Origin: Marsupella aquatica
Taxonomy: Eukaryota > Marchantiophyta
Direction: 5' to 3'
DNA: 64,000 nt
Assembly (NCBI GenBank): GCA_973895155.1
Contig: OZ316896.1
Span: 7,688,001-7,752,000, forward strand
Position 1 is the stretch's first letter; each line of letters opens with the position of its first letter. Of the stretch, positions 24,916 through 35,260 are shown in pieces. A program made the translations under genes and the position numbers. The notes under the pieces are model-generated. The model was not told the DNA's origin and ran no database searches. It saw only the letters and a list, made by a program, of their open reading frames with translations.

Positions 24916-25390
24916 TGTTGAGCATAGACGACGATCGCAACGGCAAGCCCATGAACCATCCAACGCACAATAGTCGACACAAGAGATACGTGGTTCACCT
25001 CCTTGAGGCTACGTCCACGGGAACACACAAGAGAGCTTTACTGAACTCTAAGCCTGTCGGCTATACCGAGTCTCCACAGTGTAAGCTCTCCCTATCTCTC
25101 AAGTGGCTCCATAACAATGAGCCTTGGTTCTACCTCTCCAAGCACACATGCCTCTTATGATATAGTGTGCAACTTAGTTGTACCTAACCACATAGTTGTA
25201 CCTAACCACATAGTTGTACCTAATCACGTAGTTGTACCTAACCACATAGTTGTACCTAATCACGTAGTTGTACCTAACCACATAGTTGTACCTAATCACG
25301 TAGTTGTACCTAACCACGTAGTTGTACCAACCCACGTTGTTGTACCAACCACGTCATACCTAACCTAGACGTAAGAGTAAATACCCAACA
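24916..25390 (-). repeat. 5' LTR of the Copia element
   Basis: 475 bp, matching 19525-19999 except for about four substitutions, three of them at the edge of the 18-bp repeat. The repeat block here is 25174-25346. Confidence 0.95.
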
Positions 25391-26460
25391 AAATCCAGTC
25401 ATTAGACTGATATGACTTTCCATATGACAGTTTTAATGACCCTGCTTTTAGTCATTGATATTTATGACAGGCCATTGCTCACATATGACCCAATAAAGGC
25501 CCTAGTACCTCCAACTAAAGCCAACTTTAGATTCCTTGCAAGATTGGAATATTCCTCTTCCCTATATCCGCACCCACACCATACTGAGAAGCACGACTCC
25601 CCTGCCCATTCCATTGGTGCAGCACCACCTCTTGGAGAACCCAAAAACAACTTTTATTTGCCTTTGTATGTGATGGTGTGCATGCATGGCAACACTTTTG
25701 GCAAATCACTCCAAAGTCGTACGACTTGGGAGTGATTTCCCCAAAGGTGCATCATGCCTTAAGGAAACACAAAAACTTGTGTCCAAAGTGTTTATGTCGC
25801 AACTAGTGGTTGGACAATGATGAGTATAGTGTCCCGCACGCAGAGGAGGGGTTCTCACCTCTATGTGGGGCCCATGGCACTCTAGGGCCCACCTCAAGCC
25901 CCTAGCCCCAAAATGGTCATTTGTGCTTTTCCTTAATGACTACATAAGGGACCCCTCAAATGATCACAAATCCAGTCATTAGACTGATATGACTTTCCAT
26001 ATGACAGTTTTAATGACCCTGCTTTTAGTCATTGATATTTATGACGGGCCATTGCTCACATATGACCCAATAAAGGCCCTAGTACCTCCAACTAAAGCCA
26101 GCTTTAGATTCCTTGCAAGATTGGAATATTCCTCTTCCCTAAATCTGCACCCACACCATACCCTAAAAGCATGACTCCCGCCCATTCCATTGGGGCAGCA
26201 CTACCTCTTGGAGAACCAAAAAACAACTTTTATTTGCCTTTGGATGTGATGGTATGCATGCATTTATTTGCAAATTAAAATATTCCCCGTCTAAACACCG
26301 GCACAAACATGACACAATTACAACAAAGCATGACAACCTTCCATTGGTATTGCCCTACTTCTTGGAGAGACAAAAAGGTTTCATTTGCCCCATGGATACG
26401 ATAGTATGCGCGCATCTATATATGATGACACTTCTGGAAAATCACTCCAAAGGTGTATGA
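25391..26460. repeat. ~577-bp satellite-like array of CACTA-1, right part
   Basis: The array resumes after the Copia insertion. A full palindrome is at 25704-25737. A decayed last unit ends near 26460, where only the left half AATCACTCCAAAGG remains. Confidence 0.88.
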
Positions 26461-26540
26461 CTCTACAATTATGATAGGTGTCTGGAATGACTATTGAGTA
26501 TTTTAATCTTCATATCTCTTGGGTTCTTTAATGACTCTAT

Positions 26541-27030
26541 AAGTAGTCATTTATGTAATAAGTCCATAATGACTGTATGTTATTGTAAACATTGATATAT
26601 CCTGATTTTATGAGTCCCTATATTCGCATCCCTATATTTAGTCATTTATGCGACAAGTCCATAAGGACAGTATGTTGTTGAAAACACCGATATATCCTAA
26701 TTTCAAGATTGACTGTGGAGTTAGTCATTTATGAGAGAAGTCCATAATGACGGTATGTTCTTGTAAACACTGATATGTCCTAATTTCAAGATTGACCCTA
26801 GAGTTAGTCATTTATGAGAGAAGTCCATAATGACGGTATGTTCTTGTAAACACTGATATGTCCTAATTTCAAGATTGACCCTAGAGTTAGTCATTTATGA
26901 GAGAAGTCCATAATGACGGTATGTTCTTGTAAACACTAATATGTCCTAATTTCAAGATTGACCCTAGAGTTAGTCATTTATGGCATAAGTCCATAATGAC
27001 AATATGTTGTTGTAAACACTGATATATTCT
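26541..27030. repeat. 83-bp tandem repeat in the CACTA-1 subterminal region
   Basis: The marker TCCATAATGA recurs at 26741, 26824, 26907 and 26990, an exact 83-bp period. Two diverged earlier copies are near 26563 and 26658. Each unit has AGTCATTTATG and CATAATGAC, so transposase-type motifs are present in both orientations. Confidence 0.9.
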
Positions 27031-27431
27031 CATTTTCAGATTGACCCTAAATTTTGTCATTTAACACCGTTGGTTAAAATGACGATAATACATTTTTTGT
27101 CATTTATCACCGTTGTCCAAAATGATGCAAATAGATTTTTTGGTTATTTCAGTCATTGTCCAGAGTGACTATAATGTTGCTAAACACTGATTTATCATTG
27201 TTGTTATTAATTGTGTCATTTAAGACATGTGTCTAAATTGACCATTTAGGGAAATTGGGTCATTTTGGTCGCATCAGTCATTATAGACATTATACAAAAT
27301 GACGAAAAAATTAACATTTTGTCATTTCAGTCTATTGGTCATTGTGGACAGTCATTCCCCCGTCATTCTTTTTGTGTCATTAAAACTTTTGGTCATTTAT
27401 TCATCTCTGTCATTGGGTGATTGGTCATAAA

Positions 27432-27452
27432 GGGCCCTGTTTTCTTCTAGTG
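27432..27452 (-). repeat. Terminal inverted repeat of CACTA-1 (right end)
   Basis: Reading inward from 27452 on the minus strand: CACTAGAAGAAAACAGGGCC. This matches the known plant CACTA terminal consensus (CACTA plus an A-rich segment and CAGGGC). The 170 bp inside it have at least six AATGAC/GTCATT motifs. Confidence 0.88.
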
Positions 27453-29560
27453 TAAAAAAGGACTTTGTCTCCTTCCGTTCTAAATTTCTCACCCTTCCCC
27501 TAACATAAATCTGAGTTTTCATTTTCTTAAGGCATTGGCTGAACTTGTGGGAGCTTTCCTTACAAACATTGAATCTTATAGAGGTTGCTATATGGCTGAA
27601 CTTGTGATGAGGGGCCAAAAAAAGGGCCTATAATAATGTCTACAATACTTTGTCAGTGCCATGTGCCACATGTTTCAAATGTTGGACCTAGGCCCTTATA
27701 TTGCCACTTATATGGACCATTGGCACACTTTATGTCACATCATGATGACTTACATGGGGAGAGTTTTTAACACATTTTCCTGCTTTTAAGGTGAAGTTTT
27801 AAGGGTTTTTGAAGAGGAGGGGCACAAAAGCATTGGTGAGCCAGGGGTCATTTTGCTTTTTACAACTCTATTTTCTTTTCTTTAGGGGGGGGGGGGGGAC
27901 ATCACGCACTTAGTATATATTATTACATAAATATGAGAAACATAAAAATAAGATTGGAAATGATTATCATTTCCTTGCCAAATCCTGTGAAACGCGACCA
28001 AACATACAGCTAGGCAGGCGTTTGGTCACTATCATGCAAGTATGCATCTGTTTAGGAAGCAAATGACCCTTGAGACTACAAATGTTTCCACCATTGTAGA
28101 GCAAAAGTATTACAACTACGCCGAACCGTCTTAACACAATTAGTTTGAAGACCCCTTGGTTATGTAAGTTTTGTTGGACCATGACAAGATGGAAAAAGAT
28201 CTCGTGTATACTCCCAAGGAGAAGAATAAGTACATGCGGCTTGAAGGCCGTTGCCCTGAGGCAGTTATCCTAACTGAGTTAGGTAGAACTCTAGTTAGGC
28301 AAGTAGAACTATGGTAAGTAGGTTTAACCTGGGTTACAACAAGTTTGATATTATTCAAAAACTAAGTTAGAACACATGAAGAGTACGTTGCATATTGGAA
28401 TGATTATGGTTGGAATATGGAGATGAGAGGAAAAAACGAGTAGATTATTCATGGAAGAAGTGCATGCACAACTTTTCACCAATAGTATTGATCAATGTGG
28501 CTGCATGCAGTGCTTCCAGGGATTTGGATGCAACTTCCCATGGGGGTCTGTAACTACTCTTCTTCTCAACACACCCTAAACCCTAAGGCTTGCGCACATA
28601 TATGCATGCATGCATATATGGAAGGTTAATTGATTTAAGGATGAAACATGGAGGGGGGGTCACTTCCACAAATTAAATGTTGACGTCATGTGCAAATGAT
28701 CAAAGTAAGGGGCCTTTTATTCATTACCCTTACCCTAAACCCTAAGACTTGCGCACATATATGCATGCATATATGGAAGGCTAATTAATTTAAGGATGAA
28801 ACATGGAGGTAGCTTAGGGTGGGGGGGGGTCACTTCCACAAATTAAATGTTAACATCATGTGCAAATGATCAAAGTAAGGGGCATTTCATTCATTACCCT
28901 AACCCTAAACCCTAAACCCTAAGACTTGCGCACGTATATGCATGCATGCATATGTGGAAGGTTAATTAATTTAAGGATGAAACATGGATGTAGCTCAGGG
29001 TGGGGGGGTCACTTCCACAAATCAAATGTTGACATCATGTGCACCAAAGTAAAGGGGCATTTCAGTCATTATTTGTAAGGAAGTGCTTAGATTTAGCGAT
29101 GAAGTAAGGGGATAACAATTCAAAAAGTATCACTTTTCATCACACAATTCATTGGTTGCCACATGTCAATAAATGATTGGTGGGTTTTGTGACCTTCCTA
29201 TTCCTTTTTGAGAGAGTGATTAAATCAAACATGCATGTTCGCACATGCATGTATACAACAAGTTCATAAGGTGAACTTGGGAGGTAGCTAGGTAGCTGGC
29301 AATTGTCTCAGTCCCTTAACAATAGAACTTATAAAGTGCCAACTACAAGCTAGACTTTGGGTCTAGGCTCCTAGAGTGAAACCTCTAAATTAAACTGGAA
29401 CTCCATGGCTCATCATGTGGATGAGAAAACTCATGACCAGTATGTCAAATAATAAGCATGTATGCCATTTGTCATGATTTATACGTCCTCTCCACTATTC
29501 ATGTTTGTGCAAAGAACGGGTAGTGAAGCTAGGCTAGCTAGTATGATATGTCAATGGAAG
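27453..29560. other. Intervening sequence between CACTA-1 and the Gypsy LTRs, no gene seen
   Basis: About 2.1 kb of low-complexity sequence. It has a run of 13 or more G at about 27886-27899 and the ~170-bp triplicated repeat at 28573-29080. No open frame longer than about 95 codons and no recognisable domain is present. This may be the host sequence into which CACTA-1 inserted. Confidence 0.5.
28573..29080. repeat. Three ~160-177-bp direct repeats with telomere-like and ATGCAT motifs
   Basis: Each unit starts with CCCTAAACCCTAAG (plant telomere-like), then CTTGCGCACATATATGCATG, GGAAGGTTAATT, AAGGATGAAACATGGA, a G-run and CACTTCCACAAATTAAATGT. Unit markers lie at about 28585, 28744 and 28921. 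The third unit has the longest telomere-like run (28896-28922). Confidence 0.85.
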
Positions 29561-30592
29561 TGTGGTGCGTCCCATGGCTCCCTAAACCCAAGAAACCCCT
29601 CTGCTCAAGCCGATTCCCGTAGGTTTTGCTCTTGGCAAGGCCAATTTCGCGGCTTAGCGGCATGGGACGCTGCTAACTTCCCTCTACTACTATTACTATT
29701 AACATTTTACTCACATATACTGGACAGATCCTTCATCGGGTCATGAGATACGTAGCCTGCCTATTCTAGGCCTTCCCTTGTCCTCCTCTCTCGGTTTTCC
29801 TTTAGGTATGTTTGGATTCCGCCGCCGGAATGATCCCCAACTGGCTTGGGTAAGCTGCTAAGACCTCTCTCAACTTGACACATCCAACTCTTACTACCTT
29901 GCTTACTCCCTTCTTGGTTGATGTGGGCAATCTTCAAACAAGTTAATGCAACACACAAATAGCAAAATGACTCCTTCTGATTGAGTTATACCATGCACTT
30001 GCCATACAAACAGTACTTCTCCTATACAAGATTTGCGAACTAAGTCGTGAGGCCAACTCTATTCATCTCTTAGGTATGAGGAAACATGAATATACACAAG
30101 GGTCACAGTATAACTAATCGAGAGCTTCTTTAACTACTTGATCCCAGCCCTGCTGGTGCACTAAAAACTTGCTAAGGAAGAAGGCCCTGAACTCCCCGCT
30201 GCCCAGGTACTTATCCTGGTAGTGGATCCGCCTAATTCCTTGCAGGGTAAGCCTAATCTACCTAACTATAATCTACCTATGTACAGCAAGGCAGGAGCAC
30301 AAGTGTTGCTCTTACTAGTGGATCCGCAATCCCACTAAGCTAAGTGTCAGGGCCGCCCCTTGGTCCTGATCCTAATTCTAAACTTGGAGATCTGAGCCCG
30401 CCCTGCCCACTCACGCCTCCTCCCTCCACGTCCGCCCTCCTAAAAAGGAGCGGCCCTCCACCACCGTCATGGCAGCGGTGTCTGGTCCTCAATGGACGCC
30501 CCCAACACTTCCTCCGCAGCCACTACCATAGGTCCGTCCTCTGACAGATTACCTGCTCCTGACCGAGTCAACTCTCCATCGGCCTGACTGGG

Positions 30593-33500
30593 TGTGGTGC
30601 GTCCCATGGCTCCCTAAACCCAAGAAACCCCCCAGCTCAAGCCGATTCCCGCAGGTTTCGTGCTTGGCGAGGCCGTTTCCGCGGCTTAGCGGCATGGGAC
30701 GCTGCTAACCTTCTACTACTACTATTAACATTTTACACACATATACTGGACAGATCCTTCATCGGGTCATGAGATACGTAGCCGGCCTAATATAGGCCTT
30801 CCCCTGTCTTCCCCTATCTTCCCCTCCGTCTTGTTAGGTATGTTTGGATTCCGCCGCCGGAATGATCCCCAATAGGCTTGGTTAAGCCGCTAAGACCTCT
30901 CTCAGCTCGACACATCCAACTCTCACTCCCCTGCTTACTTTCCTTCCTTCTGGTAGATGTGGGCACTCTTCACACAAGTTAATGCGACACACAAATAGCA
31001 AAATGACTCATTCTGACTGAGTCATACCATGCACTTGCCATACAAACAGTACATCTCATACACAAGTTCTGCGAACTAAGCCGTGAGGCCAACTCTATTC
31101 AGCTCTTAGGCATGAGGAAACATGAATATACACAAGGGTCACTGTATGACTAACCGAGAGCTTCTCGTACTACTTGATCCCAGCCCGGCTGGTGCAAACT
31201 AAAAACTTGCTAAAGAAGAGGCCCTGAGCTCCCCGCTGCCCAGGTACTTATCCTGGTAGTGGATCCGCCCTTCTTTGCATCGTAAGCCTAATCTACTTAA
31301 CAGTAATCTACTTGCCCGAATCTACCTATGTACAGCAAGGCAGGAGCACAAGTGTTGCTCCTACCAGTGGGACCGCAATCCCACTAAGCTAAGTGTCAGG
31401 GCCGCTCCTGGTTCTGATCCTAATCCTAAACGTGGAGATCCGTGCCCGCCCTGCCCACTCACGCCTCCTCCCTCCACGTCCGCCCTCCCTAAAAGGAACG
31501 GCGCCCTTGCACCGTCACGACACCGGTGGTGGATCCTCAATGGACGCCCCCAATACTTCCTCCTCAGCCACTGCCGTTGGCCCGCCTACTGACAGATTAC
31601 CTGCCCTTGACCGAGTCAACTCTCCATCGGCCTGACTGGGTCCACCTTCGGCTTCAGCCTCGACACCGGCCTCGGCAATACCCACGGCTTCGGCCTCAGC
31701 CACTCCCACGGCTTCGGCTTCAGCCACTCCCACGGCTTCGGCTTCCCCTTCCCCTAGGGTAGTTGGATCCTTAGCCGTGACCCTGTCTGGGGTCGGTGCT
31801 GGGTCTACCTCCTTGATCACCACGGCCTATGAAGTCGTATTACTCCTTGACCCTGAAGGTTTCCGCTTCTTCTTCGTTGGTGGCTCGGCAGCTGGTCCCT
31901 TCCCCTTCCCACTTACCTCCGGCACTGGTGTAGGTGGCGCGGCTTGTCCTTCGGCAATTACCACCCCTGGTAACTGGTTTGTCCCAACAGGAGATGGACC
32001 TGCTGCAGCTAAGCATTTAAATACTGCGGCTTGTTTCTTCAGCCGCTCTGTTTGGTTGTCGGCCCGCCGCTGTAGGTTCTCCATCTTCCTCGTGATTTCC
32101 TCCAACTCCTCTTGGGTTTCATCCAGGTCCTTACGTGCCCCCTCCAGCTCGTTTTTGGCCTCCTCCTGCTCCCTGTGGGCTTCCTCCAATTCCTTCTTCA
32201 AGGTAGCCCTCTCCTCCTGGGTTGCTCTTAGCTCCTTGTCGAGCTCTGCAATGATGACAGACTCCATCTGGTTCATCTTGGCGTAAGTCTGTTCGAGCAT
32301 CTCGTCCTTCTCCCTTAGGTCGGCCTTGAAGCTGGCCGTCAGGGACGCAAGCTCCTGCTGCAGCGCCATAATCCCTTGATAGGATTTCCCTAACTCGACC
32401 TCCTTCTGCTCAAGGGCTCCGCGGATTTTCTCGAGCTCCCCTTTCAACGCCCATTCCTTTCTTTGGGTCTCCGCCATGGCCCGGCTGTTGGCTGTTATGT
32501 GGGCCTCCTCTGTATTCTTCAGCTCTTGCTTCCACTTTTCCCTTTCTTTGATCGTGTCGGCCAACTCTTCCTGCGTCTGAGTCAGTTTATCCTTGATATT
32601 CTGATTATCAGCCTGCGCGGAGTCCAACTGCCCCTGCATGATGTTCAGCTCATGTCGTTTAATCCGCAGTTCATCTTGGGCTTTCTTGGCCGCCCTTAGA
32701 TCTTCAATCTCGGCTTCCATCCTCCTAAGCCGCCGAATGACCTCGTCCTTCTTGCTTCTCTCTAAAGCCACCGCTTCTTCTAATTGGTGCTTCTCCAACT
32801 GCTCCCTATGGAAAAAGGGTCCTACCTCCAACTCCTCTCCAAAGATGCCGAGCGCAAGTTCCCCACACATCTCACCATACTCCATGGCTCTATTCTTAGC
32901 GTAGGTGGAGTAAGTAGAAGTGATCGGCATCGCCCATCGTGGCCTCTGCTCCCAAGCCGTCCTGCGGATCTCTTCAATCGTGGCTAGAGAGGTTTGCTTC
33001 CTTTTTCGGCTAGCCGCCTGATGTCCTCCGGCCAATCTCCTCCTGGTAAATCCTTTTCCTTAGCCAGGGCGGCCTCTTCCTCCTGCTTGATTCGCTCCTG
33101 AAATTCCTGCACCGTCTGTTTTATGCCGTCGAAGCTCGGGGGAGCAACATCTGGTGGGGGAGACTCAGGGCTACTCTGCTGGTTGGGGTCCCCTCGCACT
33201 ACCCTTGGAAGTGTGGGGACAAACCGGCCACAGGTCCTTACTCCTGGAACGTGATGGTCCGACCCATAGCCGGAATTATCATGGCTGCAGTCCTCCACTG
33301 CCTCCTCTACCTCTTGGACGTCCGGCTTCTCCCTCTCCTCTTCGTTGGTAGGAGCTTCAGGCAATTCTGCCTCACTTTCGGAGCTTGAGGTTCCCACGTA
33401 CATTCGAACACCTGGCTTGGATTCCGGCCTGATTCTCTCCTTGTCTCCAGCAAAGGGGTTTTCTCTTGTGAGCCGGTGTAGGCCTACCTCTGTAGTAGTG

Positions 33501-35255
33501 TCCTGCATTGTTGCCGTTGCCGTTGTTGTTGCCGATGCCGATTTCTTTTCTTTCTCCAGTAGTTTCAGCAGACTCTGCATGCCTGGTTGCTGCATCGGCA
33601 AGTCTTCCTTCCTGGGCCTAAACACCTGCTCGATCGTAGGACTAACAGGTGGTTGAGGCTTCTCAGCCAACGGCCTCGGCGTTGGAGCTTCCTCGGGTGC
33701 CCTTACCTGCAGGGGAAGTACCGGGGCAAAAGTCTGACCTCTGGCATACCGGCACAACAGCGGCATGTGATAGCCAAGCCGCGACACGCTCCCCATGCCG
33801 ATTACCTGCTGCTCCTCCTTTAAGATCTTCTTCAATTGGTTGAGGAGGTACCCGTTGTAGTCCCGGCTTGGGTCTGGCCTTTCTGCCAGATAGACCTGTG
33901 CTTTGCCGATCTCTGCCCTCGGCAAGTTACAATGCATGGTCACCCGCAAGAAGTCGATCATCTCTCCTATGTGCGGGTTGGTGCAGGTGTTCCGGAAGAA
34001 GCCATTCTTCGTTGATGGCCCGGGGAACGACCGGAACTCCTTGTCAGGCAAGGTCTTCCTGGTATCAACTTTGGTCTTATTGCCCATCGGCAAGCCAAAC
34101 ACTTCGGCAATCACCTTGGGAGTAAGATAGAAATCCTTCCCATATATCCTCGTGCAATTGGTCTCGGGTTCCCATGACCCCACGAATTCTAATAGGTCTG
34201 ACTCCGGTACCTCCGGCTTCAGCCATGGTAATCTTACAAAGGCCTCCAAGCCGGATCCGGCCATGAAGCCTTGGTACTTCTTGGTCTGCATGGCCGTAAA
34301 GCATGCATCCTCCTCCCGTGCAAAATGTAGTTGCACCTCCACCGGTAGGGTTGCCGCCCAGCCCTTCCAGGTGTCATCCCTGGTTGGAATGGCCTTGATG
34401 GGATCGACCTCCTCCTCTTCGGCTTCTCCCTGCCTCCTGCTCTGCTGCTCGGCTGGCTTCTTTGGTGCCGCCGACCTTGTTCTTTTTGCCGGGGTGGCTT
34501 CATCGTTGACGGCTCCCTTCCTCTTCATCTCTGCTGCCGTGGAGGTTTCTCCTAGCACCGTTGCCCGGGTCCACCTTTCCGTGCTACCCTTTAATTCCCA
34601 GTGTATGTCGTTGCAGTTCTTGATGGCCTCTCGGATGCCGACGACGCTGTCTTTGCAAAACAGAAGATCGTCGAGTTGATTGGAAGTAGGCGTCCACAGG
34701 AACTCGTCCTTGATGAGTTCGCCTCCTAAGAAAGCCGTCTTCTGCAGCTCCCACAATCGAGCGAGTTCCAGCCGTTCTCGAGCTGCCCTTTCTGACTCCT
34801 CGTCCTCGTAAGTCTTGATGTACTCAGTTGCCCGTTCGAACAGGCATCCCCAGAAATGTGCCGCTTGATTGACGTTGCTCATACCCTCCTTAGGTTGATC
34901 GTCGGTATCTACTCTCTCCTCGAGTGCTTGCCTAAGCAGCTGACAGTAGTTGGCCTCCCGTAGTCGTCTGCCTAGTTTGTGCTCGCAAATGAGCCACCAT
35001 CTCCTGCAAGCGCTCCTTACCCCTCTCCTCTGCCGGTCCTTCTTCCCGTTGATCCTTCCTAGCCGCCGACGCTTAACGCGCCCTAACCCTAATCGGGTTT
35101 TCACCCTCAGCCTTACCTCCGGCCTCTGCCCGGGTTCCATGGTTGCCCCTAATTGTTTATATTTTCCTTGTTTTGTCACTATACTAAGGTGTTCCTAGGG
35201 TGCCTTCCTGCTTTACCCACTTAACCGGCCGAGTGATTCCTGTCTAGGCATCACA
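30593..35255 (-). mobile_element. Gypsy LTR-B: 4,663-bp solo LTR inserted into LTR-A
   Basis: A complete LTR with start TGTGGTGCGT and end GGCATCACA, flanked by a perfect 5-bp target duplication CTGGG (30588-30592 and 35256-35260). The flanking LTR-A sequence continues across it. A complete LTR with a perfect duplication and no internal region means the two LTRs of one insertion recombined. Its length equals that of the right LTR of the full element (52616-57278). Confidence 0.94.
31515..35140 (-). pseudogene. Long ORF inside Gypsy LTR-B (plant transposon-type domain plus coiled coil)
   Basis: The frame opens at ATG 35140, only 116 bp inside the LTR, and runs 718 codons to 32984. A 2-bp difference from the other copies (GAGAGG versus GAGG near 32987) shifts the frame, which continues as a coiled coil at 33035-31827 and, after a second shift near 31825, to a TGA at 31515. 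Residues 1-130 are basic. Residues about 260-465 contain FYLTPKVIAEVFGLPMG and LPRAEIGKAQVYLAERPDPS, resembling the putative plant transposon protein/mobile-domain family. Residues about 500-720 are proline/acidic. Residues about 745-1035 form a long heptad coiled coil. The tail is alanine/glutamate-rich. It has no retroviral enzyme domain. Family assignment is by pattern only; the function is unknown. Confidence 0.75.
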
Positions 35256-35260
35256 CTGGG

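Larger units (their letters stand above)
19525..25390 (-). mobile_element. Ty1/Copia LTR retrotransposon, full length, nested in the satellite array
   Basis: The element has 475-bp LTRs (19525-19999 and 24916-25390) that differ at about four positions by eye, and a perfect target duplication AAATC (19520-19524 and 25391-25395). On the minus strand the primer site TTGGTATCAGAGC directly follows the upstream LTR, and a purine tract lies before the downstream LTR. Gag-pol (24534-20191) has the Copia order: integrase before reverse transcriptase and RNase H. The element is 5,866 bp. Removing it and one duplication restores the 578-bp spacing of the array palindromes, which confirms the insertion. 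Confidence 0.96.
1..27452 (-). mobile_element. CACTA-1: large CACTA (En/Spm) DNA transposon, left end outside the window
   Basis: The right end is seen directly: on the minus strand the sequence starting at 27452 reads CACTAGAAGAAAACAGGGCC, the classic plant CACTA terminal repeat. The genes inside are those of an autonomous CACTA element, all on the minus strand: tnp2 transposase (6914-10900), a TNPA-like gene (148-6488) and a PHD-finger gene (11470-12129). From about 15.6 kb to the end, the motif AATGAC/GTCATT recurs in both orientations, as expected for subterminal transposase-binding repeats. A Copia element (19525-25390) and a small LTR element (907-4396) are nested inside. The 3-bp target duplication would be TAA (27453-27455), but the left end is not in the window, so this cannot be confirmed. 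That all 27 kb is one element is inference from gene order and shared motifs. Confidence 0.75.

Noticed and set aside
28896-28923. True telomere or chromosome end
   Set aside because: Only three to four CCCTAAA units, part of a triplicated interstitial repeat.
32463-32904. Plus-strand frames over the LTR ORF (also in the other LTR copies)
   Set aside because: Antisense shadows of the Leu/Glu/Lys-rich coiled coil; Ser/Leu-rich composition is typical of such shadows.
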